Made by a program: the position numbers and the translations under genes. This document shows, one piece after another, positions 54,130 to 63,294 of a DNA stretch of 64,000 nucleotides. This DNA comes from Candidatus Ichthyocystis hellenicum (GTDB lineage Bacteria; Pseudomonadota; Gammaproteobacteria; Burkholderiales; 2013Ark19i): positions 420,768 through 484,767 of the forward strand of contig NZ_LN906597.1 in the NCBI RefSeq assembly GCF_001460935.1, given 5' to 3'. The first letter of the stretch is position 1, and every line of letters begins with the position of its first letter. Below the pieces are notes generated by a model that saw nothing but the letters and a program-made list of their open reading frames with translations, did no database searches and was not told the DNA's origin.

Positions 54130-54393
54130 TTGTCTTTATTCGACTTTATATTTCACGGTCGCCAAAAATCAGCGGAGGTTGCGAAAGAGAGATTGCAGAT
54201 CATTCTTGCTCATCAAAATGGGGGGAGCAATCATAATTTCTTGCCAGCGCTTCAAAAGGACCTAATTAATGTGATTTCTAAGTATGTTTCTGTTGGGGAG
54301 GAGGACATACGTGTTGCGTTGGAAAAGCAGGGTGACTACGAGGTTATAGAGGTCAATATTGTTATACCGGAAGAAGCTAAGCATGAGTTATGA
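54130..54393 (+). CDS. minE: Cell division topological factor MinE
   Basis: An 87-residue MinE. The N-terminal [27 protein letters not shown] includes the MinD-binding/membrane region, and the C-terminal dimer domain follows. It starts at TTG (54130). It overlaps ruvC by four bases, joining the min genes to the ruv genes, an unusual arrangement as far as I recall. Confidence 0.95.
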   Translation: MSLFDFIFHGRQKSAEVAKERLQIILAHQNGGSNHNFLPALQKDLINVISKYVSVGEEDIRVALEKQGDYEVIEVNIVIPEEAKHEL

Positions 54394-54887
54394 CAACTCG
54401 TATTCTTGGTCTTGATCCAGGTTCTCGTTTAACTGGCTTTGGTGTAATTGATTGCGCTTCTCCTTTTAAATTTAGTTATGTTGCTAGCGGAGTTGTCCGA
54501 ACAACGCAGGGTGTTTTGGCTTTGCGACTGAAAGAGTTATTTGAAGGGGTAGGCACTGTTGTTGGTACTTTTTCTCCGGATATTGTTTGCATTGAGAAGG
54601 TTTTTGTTAATGTTAACCCGCAGTCTACGCTTTGTTTGGGTCAGGCAAGGGGTGTCGTGCTTTGTTCTGCAGCGATGTTTGATTTGCCAATTTCTGAATA
54701 TACGGCTCTACAGATTAAGAAATCTGTAGTAGGTAACGGTCATGCCGATAAGAATCAAGTACAGTACATGGTGTCTTATCTCTTGGAATTGCAGAAAAAA
54801 GTTGGTTCCGATGCATCTGACGCTTTGGCGTGTGCTATTTGTGGTGCACAGCGTATCTTGTCGACAAGCGGTGGGGTTGGGAGATGA
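54390..54887 (+). CDS. ruvC: Holliday junction resolvase RuvC
   Basis: A 165-residue endonuclease that cuts Holliday junctions. Catalytic acidic residues are seen in [14 protein letters not shown] (Asp7), VCIEKVFV (Glu) and [13 protein letters not shown] (two Asp). The length matches the family. The stop overlaps the ruvA start (ATGA). Confidence 0.96.
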   Translation: MTTRILGLDPGSRLTGFGVIDCASPFKFSYVASGVVRTTQGVLALRLKELFEGVGTVVGTFSPDIVCIEKVFVNVNPQSTLCLGQARGVVLCSAAMFDLPISEYTALQIKKSVVGNGHADKNQVQYMVSYLLELQKKVGSDASDALACAICGAQRILSTSGGVGR

Positions 54888-55474
54888 TAGGTTATTTAAG
54901 AGGTGCTTTGGCAGAAAAAAGTCCTATCCATGTTGTTGTCGAGTGTTGTGGGATAGGTTATGACCTAGACGTTCCTATGTCTACGTTTTATCATTTACCT
55001 AATGTCGGTCAAGTAGTTCTATTGCGTACTCATTTGGCTATTCGCGATGATGCACACCTACTTTTTGGGTTTTTGACCGAGGATGAGAGAGTTTTTTTTC
55101 GCCAACTCTTGAAAACAAATGGTGTTGGCAGTCGTTTGGCATTGGCCGTTTTATCGGCAATGACCTTAGATCAGTTTTCAATAGCAGTTCTATCAAAAGA
55201 TTTATCTCTTCTTAAGACAATTCCAGGGGTAGGATCTAGGCTAGCAGAACGATTGACGTTGGAGATGAAAGATTTTTGTTGTTCGCGCCGATCATCATTT
55301 GATCAAGTCAATAGTTCTACTTTGGCAAGATCAGTGGTTGATGATATTTCCCATGCTTTGGTGTCATTGGGATATTCAATGAAGGAGATAGCTGTTGTTA
55401 TGCCGAAAGTTTCTGGTGAAGTAGATGTTTCTGATGGGATTAAATTAGCACTTAAGTATCTTTCTGCGCAGTGA
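54884..55474 (+). CDS. ruvA: Holliday junction DNA helicase subunit RuvA
   Basis: A 196-residue junction-binding protein. It starts [21 protein letters not shown] and GIGYDLDVP, with [30 protein letters not shown] (first helix-hairpin-helix) and [20 protein letters not shown] (second). A C-terminal RuvB-contacting domain begins [21 protein letters not shown] 54884 follows GGGAG; longer readings overlap ruvC. Confidence 0.95.
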   Translation: MIGYLRGALAEKSPIHVVVECCGIGYDLDVPMSTFYHLPNVGQVVLLRTHLAIRDDAHLLFGFLTEDERVFFRQLLKTNGVGSRLALAVLSAMTLDQFSIAVLSKDLSLLKTIPGVGSRLAERLTLEMKDFCCSRRSSFDQVNSSTLARSVVDDISHALVSLGYSMKEIAVVMPKVSGEVDVSDGIKLALKYLSAQ

Positions 55475-55478
55475 TGAC

Positions 55479-56486
55479 ATGATAGAAATTGATCGTATTG
55501 TTACTCCTAATAGAAATAGTGATTCAGATGGTTCGCTGGAGCGAGCACTGCGTCCTAGGACGTTGTCAGATTACGTTGGCCAATCTAGTATTTCTAAGCA
55601 ATTATCCATTTTTATCCAGGCGTCCTTACAGAGACAAGAGCCCCTAGACCATGTATTGTTGTTTGGTCCCCCAGGGTTGGGTAAGACTACTTTAGCTGCG
55701 ATTATTGCCTATGAGATGGGTGTTAATCTCCGTCAGACTTCTGGTCCTATCATAGAAAAAGCAGGGGATTTAGCAGCAATTCTGACTAACATAGAAAAAA
55801 ATGATGTTGTTTTTATCGATGAAGTTCACCGCTTATCTCCTTCTGTCGAGGAAATTTTGTATCCGGCTCTTGAGGATTATCGTTTGGATATTTTAATCGG
55901 TGATGGTCCTAGTGCCCGTTCAGTTCGTTTGGATTTGGCTCCATTTACCTTGGTTGCAGCTACAACACGAGCTGGTATGCTAACTGATCCGTTGCGAGAT
56001 CGTTTTGGCATAGTTTTCCGGTTAATGTTTTACTCTAGTGACGAATTGGCTTGTATAGTTAGGCGATCGGCACATTTATTGGGAGTTGAGTTGGATGACT
56101 CTGCTGCTTTTGAGATAGCACGCAGATCTCGTGGCACGCCTCGAATTGCAAATAGATTGCTAAGAAGAGTAAGGGACTTTGCTGAAGTAAAGGCCGATGG
56201 CCATGTTACGTATGATGTATCTTGTGCTGCTCTGAAGCTTATGCAGGTTAATGAATCGGGGCTAGATCGTAATGATTTGCGTTTTTTGAGGACAATTTGT
56301 GATCATTTTGATGGTGGTCCGGTTGGATTGGAGAGTGTTGCTGCGGCTGTAGGCGAGTCAGTGGATACGATAGAGGATGTTATTGAGCCGTTTCTAATTC
56401 AACAGGGATTTATGCAAAGAACTTCTCGTGGTCGAGTATTGCTTCCAAAGGCACTAACTTGCATAGAAAAATCTTCCGAGTTTTAA
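55479..56486 (+). CDS. ruvB: Holliday junction branch migration motor RuvB
   Basis: A 335-residue AAA+ helicase. [15 protein letters not shown], Walker [13 protein letters not shown], Walker [12 protein letters not shown], the sensor [19 protein letters not shown] and the C-terminal winged helix [23 protein letters not shown] are all conserved. It lies five bases after ruvA. Confidence 0.97.
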   Translation: MIEIDRIVTPNRNSDSDGSLERALRPRTLSDYVGQSSISKQLSIFIQASLQRQEPLDHVLLFGPPGLGKTTLAAIIAYEMGVNLRQTSGPIIEKAGDLAAILTNIEKNDVVFIDEVHRLSPSVEEILYPALEDYRLDILIGDGPSARSVRLDLAPFTLVAATTRAGMLTDPLRDRFGIVFRLMFYSSDELACIVRRSAHLLGVELDDSAAFEIARRSRGTPRIANRLLRRVRDFAEVKADGHVTYDVSCAALKLMQVNESGLDRNDLRFLRTICDHFDGGPVGLESVAAAVGESVDTIEDVIEPFLIQQGFMQRTSRGRVLLPKALTCIEKSSEF

Positions 56487-56502
56487 AGGGGGGGTAGGAA
56501 GA

Positions 56503-57216
56503 ATGTCGATAATTGAAGTATTGAAGTCTGCTACCTGGATAACCAAATCTATTTTGTTTATTCTGCTTGTTCTTTCTGTTGCGTCTTGGGCTGTTATGTT
56601 CTCGGAATATGTAGTTTTGAGGCGGCTTTCTTCTCATGTTTTGGCTATAAATAATCTTGTTAAATCTTGTTCTTCTATACAACAAGTGAATAGCTATTTG
56701 AGACAACATGTTTTAATATCTGTTTTTGTTGACATAATTGAAAAGAGTGAATCGATTTGTCGAAAAGCTATTGCCAGTAAACGTTCTTTTTTGCCGTCAG
56801 AGATTATGGTTCCTGTTCACCGTTGTGCCGACGATGCTGTTTCTAGTTATGTCAATACTATTGGATCCCATATTAATTATTTAAGCATCATTGGGGCTAT
56901 TTCTCCTTACATAGGTTTGTTAGGGACGATTTGGGGTATTGTAAGTGCCTTTCAGGGCTTTTCCGATCTATCCAGAGTGACTCTGTCACAAGTAGCCCCA
57001 GATATTTCGGAGGCGTTGGTTTCGACTGCCGCTAGCTTGCTTGTAGCCATTCCTGCTGTAGTTGCTCACAGCAGGATGAATCTTATGTTAGATGAGTTGG
57101 TACAGGCTATTTGTGATTTTAAGGAGTGCTTTTTGTTGCACCTCCACATGCATTTGATATCAGGAGAAGAAATTTGTTGGAAAGATCAAACAGAAGAGAC
57201 ATTATTGCGCCATTGA
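56503..57216 (+). CDS. tolQ: Tol-Pal system protein TolQ
   Basis: A 237-residue inner-membrane protein with three hydrophobic segments. WITKSILFILLVLSVASWAVMFSEYV is the first, and PYIGLLGTIWGIVSAF and PDISEALVSTAASLLVAIPAVVAH are the conserved MotA/TolQ/ExbB regions. With TolR it forms the proton channel energising TolA. ybgC, which often precedes tolQ, is absent, and ruvB is upstream instead. Confidence 0.93.
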   Translation: MSIIEVLKSATWITKSILFILLVLSVASWAVMFSEYVVLRRLSSHVLAINNLVKSCSSIQQVNSYLRQHVLISVFVDIIEKSESICRKAIASKRSFLPSEIMVPVHRCADDAVSSYVNTIGSHINYLSIIGAISPYIGLLGTIWGIVSAFQGFSDLSRVTLSQVAPDISEALVSTAASLLVAIPAVVAHSRMNLMLDELVQAICDFKECFLLHLHMHLISGEEICWKDQTEETLLRH

Positions 57217-57602
57217 ACATCATTCCTTTGATTGACATTATGTTGGTGTTGCTGGCTATATTTATGATAACAGCTCCTGTCATGAATGTTTCCGATATTC
57301 ACTTGCCTATTGTATCTGCTGGTAACCAATCTTCTCCTAATCCTAATCAAGGGCTTTCCATCAAAATTAACTTGGATGGCATCCATTTTTTGGGATTGGC
57401 TGGAACGGCAGATAAAGTTCTAACCCCGTCTGAGCTTAGGGGAGAGTTGGCCTCATACAGCAACCGTGATTCTATGGAAATATCAATTTTGGCAGATGAG
57501 AAGGTGCCATACGGTCAAGTTATGGGCGTGTTTTCTGTTATTCGTTCTCTGGGGTTTGTTAATCTTAATCTCGTCGTTCAAGATGGCACTGGTGGTTTAT
57601 AG
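57174..57602 (+). CDS. tolR: Tol-Pal system protein TolR
   Basis: A 142-residue ExbD/TolR protein. Membrane helix NIIPLIDIMLVLLAIFMITAPV includes the proton-carrying Asp, followed by a periplasmic beta domain. I chose TTG 57174, six bases after AGGAGA; the reading frame continues upstream to a GTG at 57126 that has no spacing from its ribosome binding site. It overlaps tolQ by about 43 bases. Confidence 0.9.
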   Translation: MLERSNRRDIIAPLNIIPLIDIMLVLLAIFMITAPVMNVSDIHLPIVSAGNQSSPNPNQGLSIKINLDGIHFLGLAGTADKVLTPSELRGELASYSNRDSMEISILADEKVPYGQVMGVFSVIRSLGFVNLNLVVQDGTGGL

Positions 57603-57616
57603 GATTAGGTTGGATC

Positions 57617-58414
57617 ATGCAGAAAAGATTTTTTGTTTGGTCACTTTTTGTGCATGGAATTTTTTTTCTGCTCGTGGTACTTAATTCATCGGAAAAAGGG
57701 CAACCCAATATCAGCGGTGCTTATTCTTCGCCTCACGAAGAGAAATTATTAGTGCGTGGATTTATGCCACCTGCGGTACCCCCTGGTGGGGGGGGATTCG
57801 TTAAAACCGACTATTCTCCTGGGGTAACATTAGGAGGCGGGTATCATGTCTCCCAAGTAAAATCAAGCAAGATACAAAAGTTACATCACAGCACAAAGAA
57901 AATAAAAAGGGTGTTGCCTAAAAAATTTGAAGGACCACAGTCTTTATCATCTAAGAAATCTTATAGTAAATCGTCGAAAAGAATTAACATAATTAAGAAA
58001 CAAGTGGGAGAACTTTCTTCCGATAAAATTATGGCCAGTATGTTGGCAGAAAAAAACAGAATAAATAAAGACATAAGAAACAAATATATAAGATCCCAAT
58101 TGGATAAGTCTGTTGCTCTGTTGGAATTTACTCGTGAAAGGATAAAGTACCTTGATGCGATTCGTAGCAAAATATACGCTGGAGTTCTTTCTTCTATTCC
58201 TTTTTCTCCAAAACTGGAAACCATTGTTAAGGTTTATCAGGACCGCAAAGGGAAAATAATTTCAGTTAGCGTAATTAAGAGCAGTGGCAATCATGATTAT
58301 GATAAACAGGTTGTTTCTGCTACCTATCGAGGAAGTCCATTGCCTTCTCCTGTACGCGCTGATCTTTTTCGGGATACAATCGTGCTAAAATTCAGTCCTC
58401 AACGGAAATTTTGA
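57617..58414 (+). CDS. tolA: Tol-Pal system protein TolA
   Basis: A 265-residue protein. It has an N-terminal membrane helix, a Gly-rich and then Lys/Ser-rich spacer, a helical segment (ALLEFTRERIKYLDAIRSKIYAG) and the C-terminal domain VKVYQDRKGKIISVSVIKSSGNHDYDKQVVSA. It bridges TolQR to Pal and TolB. It is shorter and less Ala-rich than E. coli TolA, which is common outside Enterobacteria. A run of eight G codes for the Gly stretch. Confidence 0.85.
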   Translation: MQKRFFVWSLFVHGIFFLLVVLNSSEKGQPNISGAYSSPHEEKLLVRGFMPPAVPPGGGGFVKTDYSPGVTLGGGYHVSQVKSSKIQKLHHSTKKIKRVLPKKFEGPQSLSSKKSYSKSSKRINIIKKQVGELSSDKIMASMLAEKNRINKDIRNKYIRSQLDKSVALLEFTRERIKYLDAIRSKIYAGVLSSIPFSPKLETIVKVYQDRKGKIISVSVIKSSGNHDYDKQVVSATYRGSPLPSPVRADLFRDTIVLKFSPQRKF

Positions 58415-58430
58415 ACATGAGGAGTTCCGA

Positions 58431-59720
58431 ATGAGGTGGTTTGGTATAGTGTGTGGGTTATTTCTTCTTGTTGTTCCTCTTTCTTGTTTTTCTCAGCGTG
58501 TTGATATAGATATCAGCGGTGGGTCTAAGAGTCGTGTCAATATTTTATTGCTTCCTTTTCGCGGTGTTAGTTCTTTGGCCAGGGATCCGCTGGACATAGT
58601 TGTTGATGATCTGAATGATAGCGGGTTCTTCCGTGTTGAAAGGATTAAGAACAAGTCGATAAATGATTCTGTTAATGCAGTTGTTGATGCTTCTGTGTGG
58701 AAATCTCGGGGATTTGATGCTGTTGTTAATGGGCGTGTAGTTGCTATTCATCCGGGGCATTATGAGCTTAACTTTGCGGTTTACGATGTCAACCAAACTC
58801 GATATTTAGTTAATAATAAACTAGCTCTATCTGATAACAAGTTGGATAAAGTGGCCCATCTCATATCTGATGAGATCTACAAGTCATTTTTGGGGGTAAA
58901 TGGTTATTTTAATAGTAAGATTGCGTATATTACTAAGAAAAATGGTAATTACGAATTGCATACTGCTGATGTAAATGGAAAAAATGATAAAACGTGGGTT
59001 AGTCTGTCAGAGCCTTTACTATCTCCTAAGTGGTCTTATGGCGGTGATATGTTGGCGTTTGTATCTTTTGAGCGCAAAAAACCGGTAGTTAAAATTTTGC
59101 ACCTTGCTGATGGTACTTTGTCAACATTGGCTAACTATGATGGAAGTAATTCGTCTCCGGCATGGTCGCCAGATGGAAGTCATGTTTTGGTCGTTCTGAC
59201 GAAAAACGGAGTTTCCGATATCTATGCTTTAACAGCGTCAGGTACAGACTTGGTTCCGGTGATTCATTCTTCTAGCATTGACACGGAGCCTGTGTACTCT
59301 CATGATGGAAAGAGTGTTTTTTTTACTTCTGATAGAGGGGGATCGCCGCAGATTTATCGTTATACACTAAGCACGAAAAGGACTGAGCGGGTTACTTTTG
59401 TCGGTGGGTATAATGTTTCTCCTGCCGTTAGTTCGGACGGACGTTATCTGGCCTATGTTAGTCGCCAAGAAGGCAGGGGTTATGTTGTGATGTTGATGGA
59501 TCTTTCCTCTGGTCAATTTTGGTCTTTGACTTTGGGGCCCAATGATGAATCGCCGAGTTTTTCTTCTAATGATCAGTTGATAATGTATGCTTCTAACGTG
59601 GGTGGCAAGGGGACAATACATATTGTTTCCCTGTTGGGTGAAGAGCGTTACGAGTATAAGTTTTTTGATAGTAAAGTTATTTCTCCGTCGTGGAGCAGTA
59701 GTTCCGTCGTGGAGCAGTAG
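58431..59720 (+). CDS. tolB: Tol-Pal system protein TolB
   Basis: A 429-residue periplasmic beta-propeller with a signal peptide (about 1-22, ending near CFSQ). The N-terminal domain is followed by WD40-like TolB repeats: LSPKWSYGGDMLAFVSFE, SPAWSPDGSHVLVV, EPVYSHDGKSVFFTSDRGGSPQIY and SPAVSSDGRYLAYVS. The last residues SSSVVEQ come from a 19-base tandem duplication at the stop (see repeat entry). Binds Pal. Confidence 0.95.
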   Translation: MRWFGIVCGLFLLVVPLSCFSQRVDIDISGGSKSRVNILLLPFRGVSSLARDPLDIVVDDLNDSGFFRVERIKNKSINDSVNAVVDASVWKSRGFDAVVNGRVVAIHPGHYELNFAVYDVNQTRYLVNNKLALSDNKLDKVAHLISDEIYKSFLGVNGYFNSKIAYITKKNGNYELHTADVNGKNDKTWVSLSEPLLSPKWSYGGDMLAFVSFERKKPVVKILHLADGTLSTLANYDGSNSSPAWSPDGSHVLVVLTKNGVSDIYALTASGTDLVPVIHSSSIDTEPVYSHDGKSVFFTSDRGGSPQIYRYTLSTKRTERVTFVGGYNVSPAVSSDGRYLAYVSRQEGRGYVVMLMDLSSGQFWSLTLGPNDESPSFSSNDQLIMYASNVGGKGTIHIVSLLGEERYEYKFFDSKVISPSWSSSSVVEQ

Positions 59721-59722
59721 TA
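59685..59722 (+). repeat. 19-base tandem duplication at the tolB stop
   Basis: Two perfect copies of a 19-base unit starting TCCGTCGTGGAGC, at 59685-59703 and 59704-59722. Because 19 is not a multiple of three, the second copy is read in another frame and gives SVVEQ-stop. Without it TolB would read SSSINR-stop. It is a recent change affecting only the extreme C-terminus. Confidence 0.9.
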
Positions 59723-59742
59723 TAAATCGATAGGATGTATGC

Positions 59743-60306
59743 ATGCGAAAAGTAGCAATATTGTCTTTGATGTTATTGTTGTCCGGATGTGTTGCCAGTA
59801 ATTATGGCTCTCGTAGTTCACGGTTTTGTCAGGAGAACAGTGGGGCGTATGGTGCCAATGAAGAGGCTGCTGGTTATGCTCCTGTCCAAACGGTGTCGTT
59901 AGACTCTTTGGAAGAAGGGACTTCAGGTGAGCATTCTTCTGCTGATCAACATAAAGCTAATTCACTTCAGAAGAGTGTTTATTTTCCTTTTGATAGTTTT
60001 GAAATTTTGCCACAGTACCAAGGTGTTATATTGTCGAACGTGAATTATTTGAGGGCTAATCACCTAGAAAGCATTCGCATTGTTGGAAATACAGATGAGA
60101 GGGGGAGTAGAGAATATAATCTGGCTCTTGGGCAGAAGAGGGCGGGGATTGTCCGTCAGGCTTTTGTCTCTATGGGTATATCTCCCTCACGTGTGGAAGC
60201 GGTTAGTTTTGGTAAAGAAAAACCTAGGGCAAAGGGGCATGATGAGAAGGCTTGGTCTGAGAATCGCCGAAGTGATTTGCTCTACAAGAGTCTTGGAGAG
60301 TTTTGA
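59743..60306 (+). CDS. pal: Peptidoglycan-associated lipoprotein Pal
   Basis: A 187-residue outer-membrane lipoprotein with lipobox LLLSGC (Cys16). A variable linker (about 17-75) precedes the OmpA-like peptidoglycan-binding domain: VYFPFDSFEI, IVGNTDERGSREYNLALGQKRA and SFGKEKPRAKG. Works with TolB and TolA. Overlaps cpoB by one base. Confidence 0.96.
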   Translation: MRKVAILSLMLLLSGCVASNYGSRSSRFCQENSGAYGANEEAAGYAPVQTVSLDSLEEGTSGEHSSADQHKANSLQKSVYFPFDSFEILPQYQGVILSNVNYLRANHLESIRIVGNTDERGSREYNLALGQKRAGIVRQAFVSMGISPSRVEAVSFGKEKPRAKGHDEKAWSENRRSDLLYKSLGEF

Positions 60307-61079
60307 TGAGTTATAGGCTACTTCTGTTTTTAGTTTTTGTTTCTCTTGGTAGGTTGGCTTGGGCGGATTTTGGTGATTTGCCATACTCTAGTAAGATGGT
60401 AGAGTTGGAGGATATGGTCGAGCATCAAAAGGGAGAGATTGTCAGTTTGAGGTCACGATTAGATCAGGTCCAGCTAGATATTCTTAATAGCAGGCAAGAA
60501 CAATTGGTGGAACATCAGAAGTTAGTTGGGCAGTTATCTGATTTGCAGCAGCAGATTATCAAGCTTAGTTCTGCTCATGTGGTTAATAGCGATAAGTGTG
60601 TTTCTGCTCCACATATTGTTTCTAAACCTGTTTCTAAAGTAGTGGTAGAACCGTATTCTAATCCTATCCCAAGCCAATCGGTTATTTCTGAAGGTAAATC
60701 TGCTGAGTCCTTGTTGGATTCTCGATCCTACGAAAAAGCACTTCAGAGCATGAGGTCTGGTCATTATAGGGGAGCATTGGTATCCTTTAAGGATATAAAA
60801 TCGAAATTGTCGCCAAACTCTCCACACAATGCAGATTTGAACTATTGGATGGGAACTGCTTACTATCTGCTTGGGGAGTATAAGGATGCTATTGAGTTTT
60901 TTTCTAATGTTTATGAGAGATGGCCTGAAAGTGAGCGTGCCCCGGATGCGCTGTTTAATTTAGTTAACAGCTATTACCAGACCAACCAAAAGTCAGAGGC
61001 GAAAATAGCAGGTGAGAATTTGGTTAAAAATTATCCTCATTCTGCTGCAGCAAAGTCATTGTCTAAGCTTACTCTTTGA
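60306..61079 (+). CDS. cpoB: Cell division coordinator CpoB (YbgF)
   Basis: A 257-residue periplasmic protein. It has a signal peptide (ending near WADF), a coiled coil (about 30-80, LEDMVEHQKGEIVSLRSRLDQVQLDI) and a C-terminal TPR domain (about 145-255) with YEKALQSMRSGHYRGALVSFKDI, NYWMGTAYYLLGEYKDAIEFF. It regulates PBP1B with TolA. ATG 60306 preferred over TTG 60303. Confidence 0.93.
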   Translation: MSYRLLLFLVFVSLGRLAWADFGDLPYSSKMVELEDMVEHQKGEIVSLRSRLDQVQLDILNSRQEQLVEHQKLVGQLSDLQQQIIKLSSAHVVNSDKCVSAPHIVSKPVSKVVVEPYSNPIPSQSVISEGKSAESLLDSRSYEKALQSMRSGHYRGALVSFKDIKSKLSPNSPHNADLNYWMGTAYYLLGEYKDAIEFFSNVYERWPESERAPDALFNLVNSYYQTNQKSEAKIAGENLVKNYPHSAAAKSLSKLTL

Positions 61080-61087
61080 GGGGTATC

Positions 61088-62224
61088 ATGTTTTTTCCCA
61101 AAAGATTCGCTTTAGCGTTTTTTCTATGTCTTGTGAGTGGAGTTTCGGGGGCGGTTTCCTTTCATAGTGATCCGTGGACTATTGATGTTAGCGGTTCTTT
61201 TAATATGTCGATTGTGCTTTCATCTTGTAATAAGGATACTGCTCTTATTGATGTGTTGAGGTGTCCTTCTCTGCCAGATAGCTCGGGTTACTATGGTTTG
61301 ACAAATGATTTTTCTCCGTCATATATTTCCCTCAGGTTGCTGCGGCAGGGGCAGCCGTTGAATGTTGGTGGTGTTTTGACGGTGCGGCTTCCCGTTTTTA
61401 ATGAGCTTGTTCGCAGAGGTGATTTTACGGTTTCCCGTGCTATACCGCAGGGTTTTATTTTTTGGGAAACGCCTTCTTCTGGTCGTTTTGAAGTTGGTCG
61501 GGGGTACCCGTTGTTGGGCCGTGACATAGCATTTTTCAGTGGAATACTGCCAGGAAATTTACATAAATTTGAGGCGTTTTCAAGTTACAGAACTCATTTG
61601 CCCCGTTCTTATGCCTTCGTTTCTTACCAAACTCCAGCAACAGATGGATTTTCAGCCGCTGTTTCATTGGGAGATGGGGTTGAGCTGCAAAGCTATATAG
61701 GCGATCGTTCTGTGGAGGCTCATTTGCCTAATCTATCTCTTCATTTTTCCTACGAGAGTAAGTTAGTTCATTTGTGGGTTAATTATTTTGTGCAACCTTT
61801 GTCTTATAGGCATAGTGGATCTTCTTTTGATCTTTCTGCCAATGAGGTTGGTGCTGTTTTGGGTCCAGCTCGGTTGTCGGGTGATGGATTTTCTTTGGTT
61901 ATGAACTACCAAATTGGTAGGGCGGTTGGTTTGTTGTCTGATTTTTTTGGTCCTATCGGACTAGAATTGAAGGGATTTCCAAAGATTAGCTATTTATTTG
62001 AGGGTATTGGGTACACAATGGGGTTGACGCGATTTTTTGCTGGGTATTCCAGAACTAACCTGCTTAGCCGTAAGCGACTTAGTGATGGTTGGGGCGGGGC
62101 TGTGAGTCATCAAATTAATCCGAACTTTTTTCTTTTTGGGCGTGTTGGTGTTGCTAATTGGCCTGGGTTGGTTATTAATCAACAGCTTCGATTTGTAGGT
62201 ATGGGTTTTGTTCTTATTTTTTAA
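61088..62224 (+). CDS. Porin-like outer membrane protein
   Basis: A 378-residue secreted protein with a signal peptide (about 1-22, ending SGVSGA). The remainder has alternating aromatic and small residues typical of beta strands, and it ends in FVGMGFVLIF with a terminal Phe, typical of outer-membrane barrels. Early SFNMSIVLSSCNKD resembles an N-terminal segment seen in some Burkholderia porins. It follows cpoB by eight bases; GAGGGG precedes ATG 61088. Substrate unknown. Confidence 0.7.
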   Translation: MFFPKRFALAFFLCLVSGVSGAVSFHSDPWTIDVSGSFNMSIVLSSCNKDTALIDVLRCPSLPDSSGYYGLTNDFSPSYISLRLLRQGQPLNVGGVLTVRLPVFNELVRRGDFTVSRAIPQGFIFWETPSSGRFEVGRGYPLLGRDIAFFSGILPGNLHKFEAFSSYRTHLPRSYAFVSYQTPATDGFSAAVSLGDGVELQSYIGDRSVEAHLPNLSLHFSYESKLVHLWVNYFVQPLSYRHSGSSFDLSANEVGAVLGPARLSGDGFSLVMNYQIGRAVGLLSDFFGPIGLELKGFPKISYLFEGIGYTMGLTRFFAGYSRTNLLSRKRLSDGWGGAVSHQINPNFFLFGRVGVANWPGLVINQQLRFVGMGFVLIF

Positions 62225-62227
62225 TTC

Positions 62228-62770
62228 ATGTTGCTAAGAGCTTCTATTTTTGTTTTCCTGGTGCTAATTCTGGGGGGGTATGTCTGCCGAAAATTTTTTG
62301 AACCCTCGGCAAATACTCCTGAAAGTTCGACAGAGATTTTTTTCAGGGATATTAACATAGTTGGTATGGACGGTAAGCCAGTTACCTTGCGGGCAGAATT
62401 TGGACAGGTGATTTTTAGCAATTTTTGGGGGACTTGGTGCGACTCTTGTGAAAGAGAGACAGACTTAATTTTGGGTTTGTATAGGGATTATGTGCCCTTG
62501 GGCGTTAAGTTTGTCAGCGTTGCTATCGACTCGATTGGCGATGTTGTTGTTTTTAATAAGAAGAAGATGATAACCTACCCGGTTTATGTTTCTGATATTA
62601 GTGCAATACGTTTTTTGCTAAAATACGGCGATATGTCCGGTGTTCTACCGTTTACCCTGGTGATTCACAGTCGATTCAGACAAGCTTTTGTTGGTGAGTT
62701 AAAAGATAAGGTTATTCGAAAGTTTATAGATAATGAGCTTTGTCTGGTGAGGGCGGATGTTGGGTCGTGA
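62228..62770 (+). CDS. TlpA/ResA-like membrane thioredoxin
   Basis: A 180-residue protein with an N-terminal membrane anchor (about 1-22) and a periplasmic thioredoxin fold. FSNFWGTWCDSCERE holds the CxxC redox pair (Cys-Asp-Ser-Cys), and VLPFTLVI contains the cis-Pro equivalent. It probably reduces periplasmic disulfides, for example in cytochrome c maturation. In related bacteria aroQ lies between this gene and accB; it is missing here. Confidence 0.85.
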   Translation: MLLRASIFVFLVLILGGYVCRKFFEPSANTPESSTEIFFRDINIVGMDGKPVTLRAEFGQVIFSNFWGTWCDSCERETDLILGLYRDYVPLGVKFVSVAIDSIGDVVVFNKKKMITYPVYVSDISAIRFLLKYGDMSGVLPFTLVIHSRFRQAFVGELKDKVIRKFIDNELCLVRADVGS

Positions 62771-62808
62771 TTCTTTGTGTTTAAAAATTCGGGGGTGTGT
62801 TTTTTCCC

Positions 62809-63276
62809 ATGGACCTTAAAAAATTGAAGAAACTTATAGATATGGTTGAGTCTTCAGCCATTGCAGAGCTTGAGATTACCGAGGGCGAAGAGAAGATAAG
62901 AATAGTTAAGATTCCTCCGCTGCAGAATCAGCTCGTGAGCATTCCTGCTAACCTGTCTTCTCGTGATTATGTTGTTTCTGCTAATCCTCCTGTGACAAGA
63001 GATTTGTCAAGCGCACCCGAACTTGATGTTGAGGTTGTGCAGGATTTTATTATTCGTTCTCCTATGGTAGGTACTTTTTATCGTTCTCCTGCACCTGGAC
63101 AGCCACCTTTTGTCTCCGTCGGTGCTTCAGTTAAGGCCGGTGATGTGCTGTGTATTTTGGAGGCAATGAAATTGCTAAATGAAATTGAAGCTGAGTGTTC
63201 AGGCGTTATTAAGTCCATTTTTGTTGAAGATGGCGAACCTGTAGAGTTCAATCAACCGTTGTTTTCACTATGCTAA
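62809..63276 (+). CDS. accB: Biotin carboxyl carrier protein of acetyl-CoA carboxylase
   Basis: A 155-residue BCCP. It starts [23 protein letters not shown]; a middle Pro-rich linker leads to the biotinyl domain with [16 protein letters not shown] and the biotinylation site [10 protein letters not shown]. Carries CO2 for malonyl-CoA formation. ATG 62809 is preferred over a GTG at 62797 because of N-terminal similarity. Next to accC. Confidence 0.95.
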   Translation: MDLKKLKKLIDMVESSAIAELEITEGEEKIRIVKIPPLQNQLVSIPANLSSRDYVVSANPPVTRDLSSAPELDVEVVQDFIIRSPMVGTFYRSPAPGQPPFVSVGASVKAGDVLCILEAMKLLNEIEAECSGVIKSIFVEDGEPVEFNQPLFSLC

Positions 63277-63294
63277 ATTTTGCGAAGGCAGTTC

